Source of the DNA: an uncultured Flavobacteriaceae bacterium
GTDB taxonomy: Bacteria > Bacteroidota > Bacteroidia > Flavobacteriales > Flavobacteriaceae
Direction: 5' to 3'
Length of the DNA: 64,000 bases
Assembly (NCBI GenBank): GCA_905181615.1
Contig: CAJIYH010000002.1
Location: 1-64,000, forward strand
The notes beneath the pieces are model-generated. The model worked only from the letters and a program-made list of their open reading frames with translations, was not told the DNA's origin and made no database searches. Position 1 is the first letter of the stretch; every line of letters starts with the position of its first letter. This document shows, piece after piece, positions 60,504-64,000 of the stretch. Both the position numbers and the translations under genes were made by a program.

Positions 60504-61625
60504 ATGATAAAATCAAACCAAGAACAAAAAGTTGACTTTCTACCCTTATTAGGAACGGACTACGTCGAGATTTACGTAAGTAATGCTAGACAAGCAGCTT
60601 ATTTTTATAAAACAGCATTTGGATTCCAATCGCTAGCTTTTGCTGGTTTAGAGACAGGAATGAAGGATCGGGAGAGTTACGTAGTGGTTCAAGATAAAAT
60701 ACGCATAGTATTAACCTCGTCACTTCAAAGTGAATCACTCATAGGTGATCATGTTCAGAAACATGGCGACGGAGTCAAGACGGTTGCCTTTTGGGTTGAC
60801 GATGCTACTGAAGCTTATCATAAAACAATTGAAAAAGGAGCAGTTTCCTATATGGAACCAAAAACCGAGGAAGATGCGCATGGATCTGTTGTGCTTTCAG
60901 GGATTCGGACATTTGGTGAAACAGTTCACATGTTTGTAGAGAGAAAAAATTATTCTGGAACCTTTTTGCCCGGTTTTATGCCGTGGGTTACACCTGAATT
61001 TAACCCAGAACCGATTGGGCTAAAGTATATTGACCACATGGTTGGAAATGTAGGTTGGGGTAAAATGGATCAATGGGTGAATTTCTATGCCAATGTTTTA
61101 GGCTTCTCTCAAATTCTTTCTTTTGATGATAAAGATATTTCTACAGAGTTTACTGCCTTGATGAGTAAAGTAATGAGTAATGGAAATGGTAGAGTTAAAT
61201 TCCCAATCAATGAGCCTGCAAAGGGTAAGAAAAAATCTCAGGTAGAAGAATATTTAGATTTTTATGAAGGCGAGGGCATTCAACATGTTGCTTTAGCTAC
61301 CGATGATATTGTCGAAACCATTCATCAATTAAAAACGAGAGGAATTGAATTTCTTAAAGTTCCAGACAGCTATTATGATTCACTAAAAGATCGGGTAGGG
61401 GATATTGATGAGTCAATACCTAGACTTAAAGAGCTTGGAATATTAGTGGATCGAGACGACGAGGGTTACCTGTTGCAATTATTCACCAAACCTATGCAAC
61501 CCCGACCCACTATGTTTTTTGAAATCATTCAAAGAAAGGGTGCGACTTCTTTTGGGAAAGGTAATTTTAAAGCCCTCTTTGAGTCGATAGAGAAAGAACA
61601 AGAGTTAAGAGGAACTTTAGTATAA
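60504..61625 (+). CDS. hppD: 4-hydroxyphenylpyruvate dioxygenase
   Basis: 'LLGTDYVEIYVSNARQAAYFYKTAFGFQ', 'IDHMVGNVGWGKMDQWVNFYANVLGF', 'GEGIQHVALATDDIVETI', 'LLQLFTKPMQPRPTMFFEIIQRKGATSFGKGNFKALFESIE'. ORF track start 60453; Met at 60504 preferred. Confidence 0.96.
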   Translation: MIKSNQEQKVDFLPLLGTDYVEIYVSNARQAAYFYKTAFGFQSLAFAGLETGMKDRESYVVVQDKIRIVLTSSLQSESLIGDHVQKHGDGVKTVAFWVDDATEAYHKTIEKGAVSYMEPKTEEDAHGSVVLSGIRTFGETVHMFVERKNYSGTFLPGFMPWVTPEFNPEPIGLKYIDHMVGNVGWGKMDQWVNFYANVLGFSQILSFDDKDISTEFTALMSKVMSNGNGRVKFPINEPAKGKKKSQVEEYLDFYEGEGIQHVALATDDIVETIHQLKTRGIEFLKVPDSYYDSLKDRVGDIDESIPRLKELGILVDRDDEGYLLQLFTKPMQPRPTMFFEIIQRKGATSFGKGNFKALFESIEKEQELRGTLV

Positions 61626-61638
61626 AAAACTAAGAATT

Positions 61639-62799
61639 ATGCCACATTATCATTCTTTAGGAAAAATACCCCCAAAGCGACATACACAGTTCAAGAAAAC
61701 GGACGGTAGTTTATATTCGGAACAACATCTAGGAACAATAGGTTTTAGCGGTATGTATTCAAACGCATATCATGTAGATCCACCTACAACTGTTAAAAAA
61801 ATATTGAACCAATATAGTATTGCTCCCGAGATTGCCAAATCAAATAACATACAATCATATAAATTATTTGGGTTTAAAGTTAAGCCGAAGAAAGATTTTT
61901 TGGATAGCAGAACTATCGTATTAACCAATTCCGATTGTTCAATAGCTTTGGCTGCTCCAAAGGAGTCAATGAAAACATATTTTTACAAGAACACAGATGC
62001 TGATGAAGTAATCTTTGTTCATAAAGGGTCCGGTGTTTTAAGATCTTTTTTAGGTAACCTTAAATTCAAACAAGGCGATTATTTAATAATTCCTAGAGGC
62101 ACTATCTATCAAATGGAGTTTGATACAGAAGAAAATCGTTTGCTGATTACAGAATCTTCCAGTCCCGTATATATCCCCAAGCGTTACCTTAATAAGTTTG
62201 GACAATTAATGGAACACGCTCCTTTTTGTGAACGTGATATCCGCTTGCCTGATATTTTGGAAACCCATGGAGATCGATGTGAGTTTTTATTGAAAGTAAA
62301 AAAGAAAAACGAAATAATCGAGATGGTATATGAACATCACCCTTTTAATGTAGTTGGGTATGATGGGTTCTATTATCCTTGGGCATTTTCAATTCACGAT
62401 TTTGAACCGATAACAGGAAGAATTCACCAACCTCCACCAGCACACCAAACCTTTGAATCGAATGGTTTTGTCATTTGCAGTTTTGTTCCTAGAATGTACG
62501 ACTATCATCCAGATGCAATTCCTGCACCATACAATCACAGTAATATAGATAGCGATGAAGTACTGTATTATGCCGATGGAAATTTCATGAGTAGAAAAGG
62601 AGTAGAGCCTGGACAAATATCCTTGCATCCTGCTGGTATTCCTCATGGTCCACACCCCGGAGCGGTAGAAGCAAGTATCGGTAAGAAAAGCACCAACGAA
62701 TTAGCTGTTATGATCGATACCTTTAAACCCCTTCAAGTCACAAAAGCTGCATTGGAAATTGCAGATGAAAACTATTATCAATCTTGGTTAAAAAAATAA
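61639..62799 (+). CDS. hmgA: Homogentisate 1,2-dioxygenase
   Basis: 'MPHYHSLGKIPPKRHTQF', 'DEVIFVHKGSGVLRSFLGNLKFKQGDYLIIPRGTIYQ', 'SLHPAGIPHGPHPGAVEASIG'. Confidence 0.96.
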   Translation: MPHYHSLGKIPPKRHTQFKKTDGSLYSEQHLGTIGFSGMYSNAYHVDPPTTVKKILNQYSIAPEIAKSNNIQSYKLFGFKVKPKKDFLDSRTIVLTNSDCSIALAAPKESMKTYFYKNTDADEVIFVHKGSGVLRSFLGNLKFKQGDYLIIPRGTIYQMEFDTEENRLLITESSSPVYIPKRYLNKFGQLMEHAPFCERDIRLPDILETHGDRCEFLLKVKKKNEIIEMVYEHHPFNVVGYDGFYYPWAFSIHDFEPITGRIHQPPPAHQTFESNGFVICSFVPRMYDYHPDAIPAPYNHSNIDSDEVLYYADGNFMSRKGVEPGQISLHPAGIPHGPHPGAVEASIGKKSTNELAVMIDTFKPLQVTKAALEIADENYYQSWLKK

Positions 62800-62804
62800 A
62801 ACCC

Positions 62805-64000
62805 ATGATAGAACCAAAAAACTGTTGGATTGAGGTTGCAAAAGACTCAGATTTTTCTATTTACAACATTCCTTTTGGAATTTTTTCGACACCTACGAAA
62901 TCCAAGCGTGTTGGGATAGCTATAGGGTCTCAAGTTTTGGATTTAGAAGCTGCATATCAATCTGGAATTTTTGATTGTTTTATGGATGAAAAAGCTTTTA
63001 TAGTTTCTGTTTTCAGAAACTCTTACTTAAATAATTTTATTTCTTTAGGAAAAAAAATTACTTCTAAGTTGAGAATTAAAATTCAAGAAGAGCTGTGTGA
63101 CCCTGATTCTAAAATTAACCACCCCAAGTTTTTCGAAGCTTTAAACGATGTTCAGATGCATATCCCGGTTCAGGTAGGAGACTATACTGATTTTTATTCT
63201 AGTATTGAACATGCAACCAATGTGGGGAGTTTATTCCGAGATCCAGAGAATGCCTTATTGCCAAATTGGAAACACATGCCCGTTGCATATCATGGTAGAG
63301 CATCTTCTATTATAGGAACTGAAATTCCCATTCATCGACCTAAAGGGCAAACGAAAGCTCCAACAATGGATGCGCCTATTTTCGGACCTTCAAAACGTTT
63401 GGATTTTGAATTAGAGATGGGATATATTATTGGTTCTCAAACCGAATTAGGACATAGTGTATCTTCGGAGGAAGCCGAAAATTATATTTTCGGAAAGGTT
63501 ATTTTTAATGACTGGTCAGCTCGTGATATACAACAATGGGAATATGTTCCATTAGGTCCTTTTTTAGGTAAAAACTTTGCTTCATCAGTTTCCCCATGGG
63601 TGGTTACAATGGAGGCATTGGAGCCTTTTAGGACATCCGGCCCAAATCAGGATACTGCTGTATTGCCGCACCTAAAAGCCGTAGGTCTTAGAAATTATGA
63701 TATTGCTTTGGAAGTAAGTATACAACCTCAAGATTCGGTTGAGTCTACAATTTGTAATTCCAATTTCAAATTTATGTACTGGAATATGGCACAACAAATA
63801 GCTCATCATACGAGTAATGGCTGCAACCTTAATGTTGGAGATCTTTTTGCTTCCGGAACAATTAGCGGTTCAACTCAAGAATCCTATGGTTCCTTATTGG
63901 AAATAAGTAAAGCAGGAAAAACACCACATGAATTGGCATCAGGGCATATAAGGTCTTTCATTGAGGATTATGACACCATTCGGATGCGAGCTTACTGTAT
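62805..64000 (+). CDS. fahA: Fumarylacetoacetase (3' end outside window)
   Basis: Open frame to window end: MIEPKNCWIEVAKDSDFSIYNIPFGIFSTPTKSKRVGIAIGSQVLDLEAAY...VGDYTDFYSSIEHATNVGSLFRDPENALLPNWKHMPVAYHGRASSI; missing from the ORF track. Confidence 0.96.
   Translation, partial: MIEPKNCWIEVAKDSDFSIYNIPFGIFSTPTKSKRVGIAIGSQVLDLEAAYQSGIFDCFMDEKAFIVSVFRNSYLNNFISLGKKITSKLRIKIQEELCDPDSKINHPKFFEALNDVQMHIPVQVGDYTDFYSSIEHATNVGSLFRDPENALLPNWKHMPVAYHGRASSIIGTEIPIHRPKGQTKAPTMDAPIFGPSKRLDFELEMGYIIGSQTELGHSVSSEEAENYIFGKVIFNDWSARDIQQWEYVPLGPFLGKNFASSVSPWVVTMEALEPFRTSGPNQDTAVLPHLKAVGLRNYDIALEVSIQPQDSVESTICNSNFKFMYWNMAQQIAHHTSNGCNLNVGDLFASGTISGSTQESYGSLLEISKAGKTPHELASGHIRSFIEDYDTIRMRAYC

Overview
This 64 kb window is chromosomal DNA from a marine-type Flavobacteriia/Bacteroidota genome (AT-rich, SusC/TonB-type receptors, TAnnTTTG promoters). 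Most of it is housekeeping: mutS, folK, sppA, a queuosine-precursor transporter, rluF, clpX-clpP-tig, rpsP-rimM-trmN6, umuDC, sucAB, tatD and three tRNAs. Accessory parts are: (i) a sugar/GMC-oxidoreductase locus at about 0-8 kb and 12.7-14.2 kb with several deletion scars: a GH92/NagX chimera, a frameshifted Gfo/Idh oxidoreductase, an AraC remnant, a signal-peptide/DUF4440 chimera, and a ~40 bp inverted repeat bracketing a DUF255 lipoprotein gene; (ii) a xylR-xylB-xylA operon; (iii) a GH4/SSS-transporter/NagB-like cluster; (iv) an iron/metal-acquisition island at 47.8-59.0 kb (DtxR/MntR-type regulator, two TonB receptors, PepSY-flavodoxin fusion, DUF2271, vitamin-K-carboxylase-like HTTM protein, imelysin, DUF4856); (v) a MarR-linked tyrosine/homogentisate catabolism operon. 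I saw no CRISPR array, rRNA, intact transposase or prophage. The best leads are the HTTM/VKGC-imelysin-DUF4856 module, the paired operators in the DtxR/TonB divergent promoter, and the deletion chimeras with their associated repeats. All family calls come from reading the translations; no database search was run.
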